This document shows, piece after piece, positions 25,085 through 37,560 of a stretch of 64,000 nt of DNA. This DNA comes from Cladorhizidae sp. MBARI D1340-BT2. Lineage: Eukaryota > Porifera > Demospongiae > Poecilosclerida > Cladorhizidae. How positions within the stretch are numbered: the first letter of the stretch is position 1; every line of letters begins with the position of its first letter. The stretch covers positions 41,023,872 to 41,087,871 of the forward strand of contig JAQNBH010000007.1 in the NCBI GenBank assembly GCA_028752905.1. Direction: 5' to 3'. The notes below the pieces were generated by a model. It saw only the letters and a program-made list of their open reading frames with translations. It was not told where the DNA came from and made no database searches. The position numbers and the translations under genes are program-made.

Positions 25085-25455
25085 AAAAGTTGGGGGGAGG
25101 AGTTAACTAGGATATTTTGGCTTCTGGGGACACTTCAGCCTATTGGGGGACAATATTTACTAGGATATTATGTCCTCCAGGACATCAAATTATAGGTCCC
25201 TAGGGATAGTTTATCCTAGCAAAATCAGTTCAGAGGGAGACAGATTATCCCACTACATTGGTATGTACATAGCATTTGTTTTTCGAGGAGCTAAATTTTC
25301 GAGGATTGCTCTCTATTTTGCAGAATAATTTTTTGTGGTTATTGCAAGCCCTTATGTGACTTTACTATTGTACCACATAATTGGAGGGCACATTTTTCGC
25401 ATACAGGATAAAAAATCTGCGGAAAGAAAAAAAATTAACTCCTTGCAATTTTTTT
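25085..25455. other. Left-only non-coding stretch, MITE-like wording
   Basis: Phrases such as ctaaattttcgaggattgct and acatttttcgcatacaggat, and two ctaggatatt words, resemble decayed small transposons, but no TIR pair could be confirmed. Confidence 0.3.
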
Positions 25456-25460
25456 AAAAC

Positions 25461-25961
25461 TTGTTATATAGTGTGAATTTGCATGGTTTTACTATTTTTA
25501 ACGTGCAGCTGGTAGCTGTTGTGATGGTGCATGTAGCTATATACAAGTATAAGATATTCGTCATGTACTTGTTAGTCCGATACACATGTTGGGGTTTCTG
25601 GTCTCGTGCACATCATTTTAACATGTTGGGTTGCTCTTGCTGTGTTGGTCTCTGTGGCCATGCTGATTCTCAGGTTCTGTGTTCTATGCGTTGTCATATT
25701 ATTAATATATTAATTATTTACCATTATCACTGTGATACAGTTATTATTAGTGAAGTTATCGTGATAGCTATATTTTTGGGATGGACACATTGCAGTGTTG
25801 GAGTAAAACTTCCTCACCAATTAGAGTGGTGCCATCATTCAGGTGTCACTGTTAATCTTAGGGATACACTATCTGTATTAAAGTTCGGTGTATATGTGAT
25901 GTATGTGACAAAAATTATATTAAATTATATTATCTTCAGGCTTCAGCCAATCCTAAGTTGA
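25461..25961 (+). other. 166-codon ORF of unknown meaning in the inner arm block
   Basis: Open from 25461 to 25961, Cys- and Trp-containing with hydrophobic stretches (for example VIVIAIFLGW). The mirrored DNA at 32520-33010 is clearly homologous, but the frame is broken there by indels and stops. This argues against a conserved protein. It may be a transposon relic. Confidence 0.25.
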
Positions 25962-25984
25962 GGGTGTTTCACGACAATGCCAAT

Positions 25985-27115
25985 CAGCGCAAATGAGTTG
26001 TAGGTGATGTATGGTGGAAAGAAGATATAAAGGAGTAGTCACTAAGTACTCTCTATTTTGATTATATTTTCATTGAATTCACATTTCTTTTGTTTTAAGA
26101 CTATTTTCTTTCAGAGTGATTATAGTTTTTTTTTTAAGATATAACGTGTGAAAAATGTTCTAACAACATTGAGGTTTCTAGCAAAAATTTAAACGATCAA
26201 ATGAATTGACCATTTTACAACCTTATTACAACCTTATTATATACAAACTTGTGACAAGCTTGTGAACAGGTGGTCTGACAATGTTGTCACAAGCTTGTTT
26301 TTTTTTAATTGGGAAGTCACACGTACAGAGAAAAAACCCAACTTTAGTTCAAAGTGGAATGCACGACATCAATAATTGCCCTAGATCAGCAAGATAACCT
26401 GTACCTTGGACATGGTCGTACAAGGCTTGGCAAGGGTGAAATATAATAAACTGATTACTAGAATATTCCTGATAAAGGCTAGAGTATCTAGTCAAATATT
26501 CCTAATGAAGGCTAGAGCATCTAGTCGAATATTCCTGATGAAGGATGGAGTATCTAGTCAAAACATCAAGAGAATGCAATTTCAAGTTGATTATTTAGAA
26601 GTGATTGTCACCATGGGATAGTTATTGTGAGTTCCAGTAACTGATGATCACAATATGTGGGATTGTCACTTGCATAAAACCTTGCAGGTCTGCATGGAGT
26701 TTGCTTCTTTGGGAAGATGTTGAGCTTTATAGCACGCCAATAACTGTAAGATGATATCACATCTCCAAGTGAACCTACCCGGTTTGGAGCATTAGGAAAG
26801 GCATTCAAGATGTGCATGACAGTTGCAGAAGTTGAAGAGCAGAGATTGTGTACTTTGAACTGGCATGGTATCACAGCATTCGAGAGGAGAGGGTGGATTG
26901 TCAGAGGATGCCTGCGAAAAAGTGATACCTGGCCAGAGGACACACCATTTCCATGATCGTTCTACAGATGCTGGTCTCATCTCCCAGACAAAATTATCTT
27001 TGAAGTTATTAATGCATGATATATTCAAGTCATCAGTATTTTTTCTCAGGAAGAACCCTGCTTACAAGGGTGAGTAGCAACTGATGATAGGATTGAGGTA
27101 GAATGAGTGTGTTGA
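25985..27115 (+). mobile_element. Element X copy 4 (partial, opposite orientation to copy 2)
   Basis: Begins atggtggaaagaag, runs through gtgtgaaaaatgttctaaca and aattgggaagtcacacgtac, the 33-bp array (26446-26575), and a segment shared with 30840-31345 and 34840-35340. It stops at about 27115, where it abuts copy 2 end to end. It lacks the 340-bp piece next to the array found at 31350-31690. Confidence 0.75.
26446..26575 (+). repeat. 33-bp subterminal repeats of element X, 3-4 copies
   Basis: Units of attcctgatgaaggctagag + catctagtcga, the last continuing into aaacatcaagagaatgcaat. Carries the CTGATGA core string; see findings. Confidence 0.85.
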
Positions 27116-27235
27116 ATGTAAGCACCGTGCTTTTTTTAGACCAAAAAAAGTAATGTCAAATACTTTCCATCACTATACCTGCAGATCGGATCAATGCAAG
27201 GAGGAGACTAGCTAGAGTGCTAGTTTGCTTAAAAT

Positions 27236-27430
27236 TACAACGACCACAAAAATTTACTTTCTCAATGTTTCGATTAGATCATCTAGCCTTCATCAGGAAT
27301 AATGCTGATAATTATTACCAAAGAAGATTAAAGCATCTAGTCGAAACTATGAGAGAGTTAATTTTCAAGTTGATGATTTAATCATTTGCTGCTGATCCCA
27401 CTAAATAAAGTCGATTATTGTGAAGGTCAT
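27236..27430. repeat. Facing pair of element X end motifs in copy 2
   Basis: tttctcaatgtttcgattag ... ccttcatcagg on one side and catctagtcgaaactatgag ... caagttgatg on the other form an inverted pair around ctgataattattacc, similar in plan to the foldback element at 22437-22600. Confidence 0.65.
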
Positions 27431-27799
27431 AGAAATTTCCTATGTCAACTGAGAGTTTCTAAAAAATGTTTCGAAAAGCATCCTGACAAACTTTGGGGTT
27501 ACTAGCGTGTTTCCTCAGTTGTTAACTGTCCTGGAACATCTAGGACAGTCCTTGATTTAAGGCCAGTCAGTTTCTTCCCTGAAAGTTTTAGCTATTCACA
27601 TTGTGATTGGTGTCATGTGAGACATACCCATCTCACATGACATCTATCACTGATTATTTGTTGCTTGTCAGCTCAGCTGACAAAATCACACAAATGTTGC
27701 TCAGCTGCATTATAGTTTTGCAGCTGGTCTTGAGTTTAGTCTGTGAAATTAGTTCATGCCATTTGAAAATGGCAAAGTCCTTTTCTCCCACTCACTCAG

Positions 27800-29450
27800 G
27801 GCCATGCTCCTCCAGCTAAAAAGCCAAGAAGAGTCTGTAGCTTTGACAACAAGAGTATGGGGAATTGAAAGGAATAAGGAGCCAAAAAGGGTTACAAGAC
27901 AACCACTTTACATTTTTGTAGGGATCACCTTTGCAAGATACACTCTGTACCAATCTAATTTCCGTGTAGCTTATGGAGGTTGAAGTGATGTGGCTACACA
28001 CAAATGATGGTACTAAGAAATAGCAAAGAACAGCTCTGCTTGTAGGTCTGTGGCTACATTCCTTAACAAGCATATGACAGACAGTGTAATTGAGGCTGAG
28101 ACTCATTGGTCAATATTTGTTGCTAAACATAATTTAGCCTTTCTTACCAGTGATCAAACTACAAAGCTATTCTCCCAGATGTTTCTGGACTCTGAAACAG
28201 ATAGGAAGTTTTCTTGTGGGCATACAGAGACCACTGCAGTTGTCCAGGAAGCATTGGCACCTCAATTTCCTTCTTCAAGCCACAAACAACTTGATATACA
28301 CATTCTCCATAATAATGGATGAGTCTAATGACATGACGGATAAGTATGTATGACTCTGGTATGCTTGATCCTGAGGTAGGGGATATCCAGACCAAGTTTC
28401 AGGATATGTCGATGGTGTTGTAGCACAGCTCTTTACTGCTTTAAAGTCTGCCTTGGAATGTAAGGGTTTTGACTTCTCTGAGGCTGTAGTATTCATGTCA
28501 GATACTACAAATGCTATGATGAGGGAAAAAATATTGGGAAAATGTCTGGGATACAAAATCCTATCATATATGAGCTTCCTTAGGCTTTGGTTGCATCAGC
28601 CACTTGGTAAACCTAACTGTTGAAGCATGTTTAGTTTTCATATAATCTTCCACAGAAGCAAAATGAAACATGACTTTAGTGATCGTTGGTGTTTGCTCTT
28701 AACTGGTGAACCTGGAGTGATCCTTAGGACCATCCTACTCAATGGCAGAGTCTTGTACAATGTGGGGGATGTTACTTATCTCAATATGATGGTTTAAAGT
28801 CTCTCTTGCAATGAGCAGACTGCTACAGTTATCAGTATTACTAGAAGCCTTTCATTCGGTCTTTGCTTCTGTTTCTTTCTTTCATTCTTCCTTCTGTAGA
28901 CATGGTATTTCAAATGCCAACAAAGATCTGACCTGTTAGCTCTACAATAAAATGAGCAGGATTTGAGATGGTATGTAGCTAACCTGCTAAAGCATGTTGT
29001 GATTCTTGTAGCTAGTGATAAACTACAAGGTCTTTGCTTGGAACCTGACAAGCTACTCCCTGGTGAAAACCTTGGAATCGGGATCTCCACTTGGAGAAGA
29101 CATCAAACCATTTTTTATGGCTGTAATAAGGCTAAACACCATTAAAAATCTTTTGAGGAGATTCTTCTCAAGAACTTGGGAATTCTTCAGCCAGAGAAAT
29201 CTTCAACATATTTGAACAAGCACTAGCGACTGCCTTACTAAACACTTTCCTCAGCTTGGCTTGGCCGATAGCTCACGGCCTCCTCTCGGTTCCTGAGACT
29301 CAGAAAGGAGGATTTTCTGTGTTGAGGAAAATACACACTGAACAGAGGTCCTTGGATCTACGTTCCATCATTGCATTTACGAATATGAATTATGACTCTC
29401 CATTCTATGTTGTATTGTTGTGTTCTTTGGGGGTATATAATTGCTAAGGC
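27800..29450 (+). pseudogene. hAT-superfamily transposase of element X, copy 2, broken
   Basis: Fragments in order: a zinc-finger-like start (YIFVGITFARYTL region), LATFLNKHMTDSVIEAETHW (one frame) running into FVAKHNLAFLTSDQTTKLFS and KFSCGHTETTAVVQEALAPQ (28050-28322), LQGLCLEPDKLLPGEN (about 29020), FPQLGLADS (29250), and ETQKGGFSVLRKIHTEQRSL (29286-29345), the hAT C-terminal dimerisation signature. Frameshifts separate the parts. It is the best copy for recognising the family. Confidence 0.7.
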
Positions 29451-29639
29451 ATCAGATATATAGCTATTATTGTTGGAGAGAACTGTTGTTGGTGGAAGTT
29501 TGGACTGTTTAAGTTAATGGAACAGAGTTCTTCTAACAACTGTCCATGACTGGCACTGTTGCACATCAAACAAAGGACTGCCAGCTTCTCCATGTGTACA
29601 ACTCGAGGAATCTCCTCTCCACTGTTACCCTTGGATGCA

Positions 29640-31690
29640 ATTCCCTCAGGTAAGTACACTCCCACATCATATTTCAATCATAAGGTAGGTCTTGGATACT
29701 CTCCACTCAGCCACAACTCGGTTACTGGGGTTCATGAACTCACAATTGACATATCAGGAGCAAATTAATTTTTAAGTAAATTAAGTTTTAAACAAACTCT
29801 CAGTTGACATAACGATGCTGTAGTCGAAATGTCATCGAGTCAATTTCAAGGAGAAATTCATTGCAAGTTTAAATTTTAGTTGTAATTTACTTTTATAGGA
29901 GATGCTCTCATTGTATTTTCTAAAGTGGAAATGTCAAATGGTGACTCTATATACCCTCTCCCAAATAGCCACTGCTGCTCACCAAAGCCAACCAAAGTTC
30001 AGATTGGAAAGCTAGATGTAAACTGAGGGTATCTTTTCGTCTCTATTAAATGCACACTTGGAAAGAGTGAAGAAATCATGCAGGGGCAGGCCACAGCTAG
30101 AACAAAAAGTGTTGAAAAGGCTGCTGAATACCTAGATAAGCTAAGAACAGAAGAACAGGTTGTCTAATAGCCTAATAGGTCTGATTTCAAAACTTGGTAA
30201 GAACTGACCAACAGACTCAAAAAGGAACGTGACTATCATGACAAGTAGAAGATTAACAGCTCACGAAAAGACATTCAGATCCAACCTTTGGCACTATGCT
30301 AAAGATGTGTGTGTTGTGACTAAACACGAAAATTCAGCCTAGCATGTCCTTCGGATCAAATGTGTGAATACTTTGGTGTGAATGCTAAGGAGTTGGAGGT
30401 TTTCTGAAATGGGTGGCAAAAGTATATCATGTTCCCAGCAGTGATGACTTGTAGACCATCATACAGTTCCTATCACCCCTAGAATCATCATGAAGATGCT
30501 TAGTAAGTGCCCTTCCAAATCTGCTCCTTTTACCATCATCCGAAGAAGGGAGGAGTTCGTCACTCTAACTCCACAATAGACCAATCTCTCCTGAAGGGAT
30601 TCCTGCAAGGAGTGAATGGATGTAAGAGCATGTGTCCTCTGTTCAATTCATCTTTGAGAATGTCATCACCCTCTTGCTTTGAGTATCATAGATTTGAAGA
30701 TTGCTCTTGGAACAGTTCTCACTCATATATATATACATGCCAGCTCCATTTCATCAAACACACACCTGAATTTAAGTACTATTTTCACAATCTGTATTCA
30801 TCCTTACCTGCCCACATCTCCAAAAAGGTCTGGACTCACTTATTCAACCTCAATACCATGATCAGCTGCTACTCACCTCCGTAAGCAGGGGCCTCCATGC
30901 GGAAAAATACTGATAACATCTCATGCTATATCTACAACAAATTCAAAGATGCATTTGTCTTGAAGTTGAGACCAGCATATAAGGATCATGGATGGTGTTT
31001 CCTCTGGCCAGGTATCCTTTTTTAAGCAGGCATCCTCTGACACTCCACCCTGTCTTCTCAAATGCTGTGGTGCCATGTCAGTTCAAAGTATATCCTCTCC
31101 GCTCTTCAACTTCTGTAACTGTCATGAACATCTTGAATGCCTTTCCTAATGCTCTAAACCGGGATAGGTTCACTTTGGAGATGTGATATCATATTACAGT
31201 TATTGGTGTGCTACAAAGCTCAACATCTTCCCAAAGAAGAAGCAAACTCCATGCAGACTTGCAAGGTTTTTATGCAAGTGACATTCCCATTCCACAGGAT
31301 GACCTTGTGATCATCAGTTACTGTAACTCACAATTCCTTTTAACTATATATCCACGGTGACAAACGATGCTGAAAGATAGAAGAGTGAGGAGAAGGATGA
31401 TCAACTAGTGCCCAGTGACCGGGATGCTAGAGGTGTCAAGTCCTCACTGACAACATTCAAAACTGGGACACTTGGTTGCATGCTACCGCAAACCTTTGCA
31501 AGGTTTAGGAAATTATTGCTGAGATCTTGAGACATCAAATCAGGGGTCTCTTTGATAATGCTAAAATAGTATCCCAGGTTGCAACTCTTGCTCTGAAGTA
31601 ATATTCAGAGCAACGAAAGAACTTAAGAGGCCTGACAACCGTCGGACAATTGGTCCTCATTAGTATCACTGCTTTATCTCCTGTGTATCA
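29640..31690. other. Inner part of element X, function unknown
   Basis: Shares 30650-31690 with 34510-35420 (inverted). A 125-codon ORF (30507-30884) and a 64-codon ORF (30992-31186) read on plus, but neither resembles a family I know, and the copies disagree in frame. 29680-30500 has no partner in the window and only short ORFs. Confidence 0.35.
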
Positions 31691-31740
31691 GCTTCCAGTA
31701 ATCATTACAATAACCTTCTCAATAATCAGCTTGAAATTAT

Positions 31741-32045
31741 TCTCTCGACGTTTCGACTAGATGCTCTAGCCTTCATCAGGAATATTTGACAAGATATTAT
31801 AGCCTTCATCAGGAATATTCGACTAGATGCTCTAGCCTTCCAGGAATACATTATAAATACTATAGCCTTCATCAGGAATGCATTATAGATGCTCTAGTCT
31901 TAATCAGGAATATTCGACTAGATGTTCTAGCCTCCATCAGGAATACATTATAGAAGCTCGTCTTCATCAGGAATATTAGACCAGATGCTCTATCCTACAT
32001 CAGGAATATTCGACTAGATGCTCTAGCCTTCATCAGGATTATTCC
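31741..32045 (-). repeat. 33-bp subterminal repeats of element X copy 2, about 8 units
   Basis: Starts ctctcgacgtttcgactaga then tgctctagccttcatcagga, followed by partly shortened units. On the minus strand the outermost unit reads CTGATGA, a 6-7-bp hairpin, then GAAAC. Confidence 0.9.
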
Positions 32046-33164
32046 AGTAATTATTAATTTTATTTTTTGCTGTGTACCCTTGCCAAGCCTTGTAGGACTG
32101 TATTCTAAGGGTATCTTGCTGATCTAGGGGAATTATTGATGTCATGCATTCCACTATGAATTAAAGTTGTTTGTCTCTACGTGTGATTTCCCAGTTGAAA
32201 AAAAAGAAGGTTGTGACAACCTTTTCAGACCACCTGCTCAGAAGCTTGGTTGTCGCAAAGTTGTAATAAGGTTGTAAAATCATTGCTAATTATATACAAA
32301 CCCTTGCACAAGGTTGTTTATAATTGTTAGAACATTTTTCACATGTTATAACTAAACAAAAATCTACAATCACTCTGGAAGAAAATAATCATTCATATAT
32401 TGATTGAAATGTGAATTCAATGAATTTTTGAGCATATAATCAAAATAGAGAGTACCGATTACTCCTTTATATAACTTTTCTTCTTTCTACCATCCACTCA
32501 CCTACAACTCATTTGAGCCAATTAGCATTGTCCTTGAACGCCCTCAACTTAGGATTGGTCGAAGCCTGAAGATAATAAATATAATTTTTGTCACATACAT
32601 CACATATACACGGAACTTTAATACAGAGTGTAATATCCCCAAGATTAACAGTGACACCTTAGTGATGGCACCACTCTAATTAGTGAGGAAGTTTAACTCC
32701 AAAGCTGCAATGTGTCCATCCAAAACTATAGCTATCATGATTACTAATAATAACTGTGTCGCAGTGAAATAATAAATATAATAATATGACAACACATAGG
32801 CATACAGAACCTGAGAATCAGCAACTGACAAACACATGGCCACAGAGACCAACACAACAAGAGCATGATCAACCCAACATGTTAAAATGATGTGCACGAG
32901 ACCACAAACCTCAATATATGTAGCAGACTAGCAAGTGCATGACCAACATGTATATAGCTACATGCACCATCACAACAGCTACCAGCTGCACATTAATCAA
33001 CTCTTATTATTATTATATATATACGTACCAGGAACACTGTCTGAGTCTTATAATAAAATTAAAAAACTGATTAATGCAATCATCAGACACTAAAAAAACT
33101 GATATATAACACTCCTCTAAAAATCCTGAATCCAACCATGTGAATTGTCTGTCTACTATTAGCT

Positions 33165-33250
33165 TTATATACCATATATACTATATATATATGTATGTAC
33201 TATATATATATGTACTATATATAGATATATGTATAAATATATATATTCTA
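33165..33250. repeat. (TA)n-rich tract in the spacer of the inner inverted repeat
   Basis: tatatatatatgtatgtact and similar; lies close to the axis of the element X copy 2 / copy 3 inverted repeat. The left-arm counterpart (21840-21870) is much shorter. Confidence 0.8.
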
Positions 33251-34139
33251 TCGCATTATATGCCTCTATTAAATTTTTCTACATATAATATTCATCCTAC
33301 TACTCAATATTGCCAGATGCACTGTCTGTCAAGGCCTCAGCACACCTTCAACTAGAATGCCTTAAGAGTGCTCTTTGACAAGCAGCTGAGGCAATGCTCT
33401 TAGCATAAATAACTTTAAAACATGCTCGTACCTAATTCTAAATATCAACAATTCTTACCTATGGAGGCTCTGTTGGTGCTTGGAACACTTCTCTGCAAAA
33501 TATCGAATTTATTTGAGTGTTCCCGAGCTATGCAGCTAATGGCAGTTTCTGGATTCTAGTGCATATGAATATGCAAAATTTCCTCGGTCATTTTAAGTCA
33601 ACTTCAATTGATACACTCCTCATTCTCATACAGTAATCAGATGCTGGAGTACCTCCTTTCAGCAGGAATGGCTTAACATCAATGGCTTTCATAGTTTAAT
33701 GAGCTAGAAAGTGAGCGCATGGTGGAAAGAAGAAAAATTATATAAAAGAGTAATCACACAAATTCACATTTAATTTTTTCTTCCAGAGTGTTTATAGATT
33801 ATTTTTTAGGTATAATGTGTGAAAAATGTTCTAACAATTATAAACAACCTTGAGCAAGGGTTTCTAGCAAAAATTTATACGAGCAATGAATTGACTATTT
33901 TTTACAAACCTAACAACTTGTGACAAGCGTGTGAGCAGGTGGTCTGACAATGTTGTCACAGCTTTTCTTTTTTTTCAATTGGGAAGTCACACGTACAGAG
34001 AAGACCAACTTTAATTCAAAGTGGAATGCATGGCATCAATAATTGCCCTAGATGAATAAGATGCCTTGTATCCAGGACATAGTCCTACAAGGCTTGGCAG
34101 GGACACACAGCAAAAGTAAAAACAAATAAAATATACTGG

Positions 34140-34465
34140 ATGAAGGCTAGAGTATCTAGTTATATATTCCTGATGAAGTCAGTCGAATATTCCTGATGAA
34201 GGCTGTAGTATCTATAATGTATTACTGATGAAGGCTATAGTATCTATAATGTATTCCTGATGAAGGCTAGAGTATCTAGTCAAATATTCCTACTTCTATA
34301 ATGTATTCCTGATGAAGGCTAGAGCCTCTAGTCGAATATTCCTGATGAAGGCTAGAGCATCTAGTCGAATATTCCTGATGAAGCATCTAGTCGAATATTC
34401 CTGATGAAGCATCTAGTCGAATATTCCTGATGAAGGCTAGAGCATCTAGTCGAAACATCGAGTGA
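34140..34465 (+). repeat. 33-bp subterminal repeats of element X copy 3, about 9-10 units
   Basis: Units of gaatattcctgatgaaggct + agagcatctagtc; several are shortened to attcctgatgaagcatctag. The last unit ends tctagtcgaaacatcgagtg. Confidence 0.9.
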
Positions 34466-35814
34466 ATACAATTTGAAGTTGATTATTTAGATGGTTATTG
34501 TAATGATTACTGGAAGCTGATACACAGGAAGTAAAGCAGTGATGCTAATGGGGACCAATTTTCTGACTGTTGTCAGGCCTCTCAAGTTCTTTCGTGGCTC
34601 TGAATATTACTTGGGAGCAAGAGTTGCAACCTGCGATACTATTTCGGCATCATTAAAGACCAGATTTAATGTCTCAAGATCTCAGCAATATTTTCCTAAA
34701 CCCTGCAAAGGTTTGCAGTAGCATGCAACCAAGTGTCCCAGTTTTAAGTGTTGTCAGTGAGGACTTGACACCTTTAGCATCCTGGTTACCGGGCACTAGT
34801 TATCATCCTTCTTCTCACTCTTCCATCCTCCAGCATTGTTTGTCGCCATGGGATAGTTAAAAGGAGTTGTAAGTTGCAGTAACTGATGATCACAATATCT
34901 GGTCATCTTGGGGAATGGTGACATGGGGATTGTCACTTGCATAAAACCATGCAGGTCTGTATGGTGTGTGCTTCTTTGGGAAGATGTTGAGCTATGTAGC
35001 ACGCCAATAACTCCAAGATGACTACATCTCCAAGTGAACCTACCCCAGTTTAGAGCAGTAGTAGAGGCATCAAGATGTGCATGACAGTTGCAGAAGTAGA
35101 AGAGCAGAGATAGTGTAATTTGAACTGACATGGTATCATAGCATTTGAGAATAGAGGGTGGAGTGTCAGAGGATGTCTGCAGTAAAAATGACACCTGGCC
35201 AGAGGAAACACCATCCATGATCCTTCTGGTCTTATCTCCCAGACAAAATGCATCTCGAATTTATTGTAGATATAACTATTAATACATGAGATGTTCAAGT
35301 CATCAGTATTTTTCCTCAGGGAGATCCCCGCTTGCAGGGGTGAGCAGCAACTGATGATGGGATTGAAAGCAGCTAAAAATAAGAGAGAGGAGAGTGTGTC
35401 ACTCTGCGAATATAGTTCTTAAATTCAGGTGGGAGTTTGATGAAGTGGAGCTGGCATGGATATATATATGAGTGAGAAACCAAGAGCAATCTTCAAATCT
35501 ATGAAACACAAAGCAAGAGGTGATGGACATCCCCAATTGAAGCTGGTAGTTCTTTGTTTGATGTGCAACAGTGCCAGTCATGGGCAGTTGTTAGAAGAAC
35601 TCTGTTCCATAACTTACAGTTAAACTTCCACCAACACCAGTTCTCTCCAACAATAATAGCTATGTATCTGATGCCCGGAGCAAAACATGGCATGCAGAAG
35701 TATCCATATTCAATGTCTCTAAGAATTCATTATTTGATGAACTGTCCTCTATTATTGTGATGTCAAGTTAGATAGTACTTGCACGATAATGAATGTCCCT
35801 TGACCTTTCTTCCT

Positions 35815-37560
35815 AGCAGTTAATATGCCCCAAAGAACACAACAATAAAACAGAGAATGGAGCGTCATAATTCATATTCATAAATGCAATGGTGGAATGT
35901 TGATCCAAGGCCCTCTGGTCAGTGTGAATTTTCTTCAACATGGAGAATCCTCTTTTCTGAGTCTGTGTTTGATACAGGACCGGGAGGAGGCCAGTCATCA
36001 ATGTTTCAAACCTTCTGCCATACAGTCTTCATTTCACCCACACCAAAATGCACCTGTAGGCTTTTTTATTTTATCACCAGCATCATACTTCTCTATAGTT
36101 GAGAGGTCTGCTGGTGACAAAGTAAAGTCTCTATCTAGAAATTATTTCCGAAGCTGATCCAATGATGAGCTATCGGCCAAGCCAAGCTGAGGAAAGTATT
36201 TAGTAAGGCGGTCACTAGTGCTTGTTAAAAATATGTTGTGAAGAATTCCCAAGTCCTTGAGAAGAATAGATTTTTACTTTTTTATTTTACTGTGTTGAGC
36301 TTCTTACAGCCTTAAAAATGGTTTGATGTCTTCTCCAAGTGGAGGCCCTATTACAAGGTTTTCACTATGGATGCTCGTCAGGTTCCAAGCTAAGACCTTC
36401 ATGCTTAGCAGGTTAGCAATAGCCTGCTCATTTCATTGTAGAGCTGAAGGTCGGATTTTTGGTGGCATTTGAAATACTCTGTCCACAGAAAGAATATTGA
36501 AAGAAAGAAACATATGCAAAGATCGACTGAAAGGATTTTCAAGCCTTCGATAACTTTAGCAGTCTGCTCTTTGCAAGGGAGACTTTAAGCCATCAAATTG
36601 AGACAAGTAACATCCCCATATCGTAGAAGACTCTGCCATCGAGTAGGGCAGTGCTTTTAAGGATCACTACAGATTCACCAGTAAAGAGCAAACACCAATG
36701 ATCACTAAAGTCCTGTTTTATTTTGCTACTGTGGAAGAAAATATCAAGAAGAGTACTCAAGCCTGCTTCAACAGTAAGGTTTGCCAAGTGACAGATACAA
36801 CCATTGCCATACAGTGAAGGAAGCTCATCTATGATAGGCTTTTGTACCTCAGACCTTTTCCCAACCTTTTCCTCATCATAACGTTTGTAGTGTCTGACAT
36901 GGATGCAACAGCCTTAGAGAAGTCAAGACCCTTACCTTCCAAAGCAGACTTTAAAGCAGTAAAGAGCTGTGCTATAACACTATCAGCAAATCCTGAAGCC
37001 TGGTCCGGATATCCCTTACCACAGAATCAAGCATACCAGAGTGATACATACCTATCAGTCCTGTCATTAGACTCATGCATCATTATGGAGAAGGGGTATG
37101 TCATGTTGTTTGTGGCTTGAAGAAGGAAATTGAGGTGCCAATGCTTCCTGGACAATTGCAGTGGTCTCTGTATGCCCACAAGAAAACTTCCTAGTTCTAG
37201 TCCAGAAACATCTGGGAGAATAGCTTTGTAGTTTAATCACTGGTAAGGAAGGCTTAGCAACAAATATTGACCAATGAGTCTCAGCCTCAATTACACTGTC
37301 AGACATATGCTTGGTAAAGAATGTAGCCAAGGACCTACAAGCAGAGCTGTTCTTTCTATTTCTAAGTACCATTATTTGTGGGTAGCCACATCACTTCAAC
37401 CTCCATAAGCTACATGGAAATTTGATTGGCACAGAGTGCATCTTGCAAAGGTCATCCCTACAAGCGGTTTTACCCCTTGTAACCTTTGTGGCTCATTATT
37501 CCTTTCAATTTCCCACTCACTTCTTGTCAAAGCTCCTTTTTAGCTGGAGGAGCAGAGGAC
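35815..37560 (-). pseudogene. hAT-superfamily transposase of element X, copy 3, broken
   Basis: Read on minus: a 99-codon ORF (37372-37073) with LATFFTKHMSDSVIEAETHW and KFSCGHTETTAIVQEALAPQ; a fragment MANLTVEAGLSTLLDIFF with HSSKIKQDFSDHWCLLFTGE (36787-36593); and TQKRGFSMLKKIHTDQRALD with STIAFMNMNYD (36001-35813), the hAT dimerisation region. It is the clearest C-terminal end of the three copies; stops and frameshifts divide it. Confidence 0.7.

Larger units (their letters stand above)
1..27115 (+). repeat. Left arm of giant imperfect inverted repeat
   Basis: The reverse complement of this arm matches about 30840-60950 in collinear blocks listed in the summary. Identity is about 97% over the exons and visibly lower, with many indels, in the intron. 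Two large left-only segments (18113-21405 and 22020-25455) interrupt it. The arm continues past base 1, because the PLC exon is cut there. Confidence 0.9.
27120..32520 (-). mobile_element. Element X copy 2 (central, most complete)
   Basis: Runs from tttagaccaaaaaaag (27133, matching 15235) through the end motif at 27236-27430, transposase remains (27800-29450), unclassified inner part (29640-31690), the 33-bp array (31741-32045) and the gtggaaagaag-type end near 32500. Orientation is defined by the gtggaaagaag end as the start, so this copy is on the minus strand although the transposase-like frames read on plus. Confidence 0.7.
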
